From Robiginitomaculum sp. (GTDB lineage Bacteria > Pseudomonadota > Alphaproteobacteria > Caulobacterales > Maricaulaceae): a DNA stretch of 6,108 nucleotides. The notes under the pieces are model-generated. The model saw only the letters and a list, made by a program, of their open reading frames with translations, was not told where the DNA came from and searched no databases. Shown here piece after piece: positions 6,051 to 6,108 of the stretch (position 1 is its first letter; each line of letters starts with the position of its first letter). The stretch covers positions 1-6,108 of the forward strand of contig JALSHM010000028.1 of assembly GCA_026982235.1 (NCBI GenBank), written 5' to 3'. The translations under genes were made by a program, and so were the position numbers.

Positions 6051-6108
6051 ATGTCCAGACGAACTTATACTTACGACGATCTTCTTGAACTGAAGGCGTC
6101 TGCGGCTG
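6051..6108 (+). CDS. 5' end of the gene after the major capsid gene (partial)
   Basis: Only 19 codons are visible. The product begins MSRRTYTYDDLLELKASAA, which suggests a basic start and then an amphipathic helix. That is too little to identify it. In head modules of this type the gene after the coat usually encodes a head-tail adaptor, a minor head protein or a small hypothetical protein. The ATG is preceded by a strong ribosome site (GGGAG, 6 bases upstream), so it should be translated well. Confidence 0.75.
   Translation, partial: MSRRTYTYDDLLELKASAA

Overview
This window is part of the DNA-packaging and head-morphogenesis module of a tailed double-stranded DNA bacteriophage, or of a prophage. 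All genes read left to right and touch or overlap. The largest gap between coding regions is 30 bases, and I see no promoter, terminator, tRNA, insertion sequence or CRISPR array. The gene set fits a short-tailed (podovirus-like) phage: a terminase of the type usually found with T7-like head-to-tail connectors, a portal of about 500 residues, a separate unfused scaffold-like gene and an HK97-fold coat protein of about 310 residues, with no prohead protease between portal and coat. Base composition looks balanced. The host cannot be named from this stretch; a proteobacterium is a reasonable guess only.

Layout. Bases 1-200 hold the 3' end of an unrecognised gene. Its stop codon overlaps the ATG of the large terminase gene (200-1771). 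Two small genes follow: 1759-2214, a 151-residue protein with a His...Asp...Cys layout like permuted papain-like enzymes, and 2177-2476, a 99-residue charged then glycine-rich protein. The portal gene is 2485-3990. A 90-residue acidic protein (3983-4255, TTG start with a very strong Shine-Dalgarno site) overlaps the portal end. The scaffold-like gene is 4248-5069, with a Pro/Ala-rich N-terminus built on a 9-base tandem repeat. The major capsid protein is 5085-6020, and the next gene starts at 6051 and runs out of the window.

How they work together. Scaffold and coat would assemble a procapsid around the portal ring. The terminase would then dock on the portal, pump DNA in with its ATPase domain and cut it with its C-terminal RNase H-like nuclease. 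The small proteins at 1759, 2177 and 3983 have no assigned role. Their position inside the packaging/portal block suggests head-associated or assembly functions. The overlapping starts and stops suggest one polycistronic message with translational coupling.

Points most worth a second look are the possible permuted papain-like protein, the exact 9-base tandem repeat in the scaffold gene, and two strong hairpin-forming inverted repeats inside coding sequence (2116-2142 and 3717-3738).
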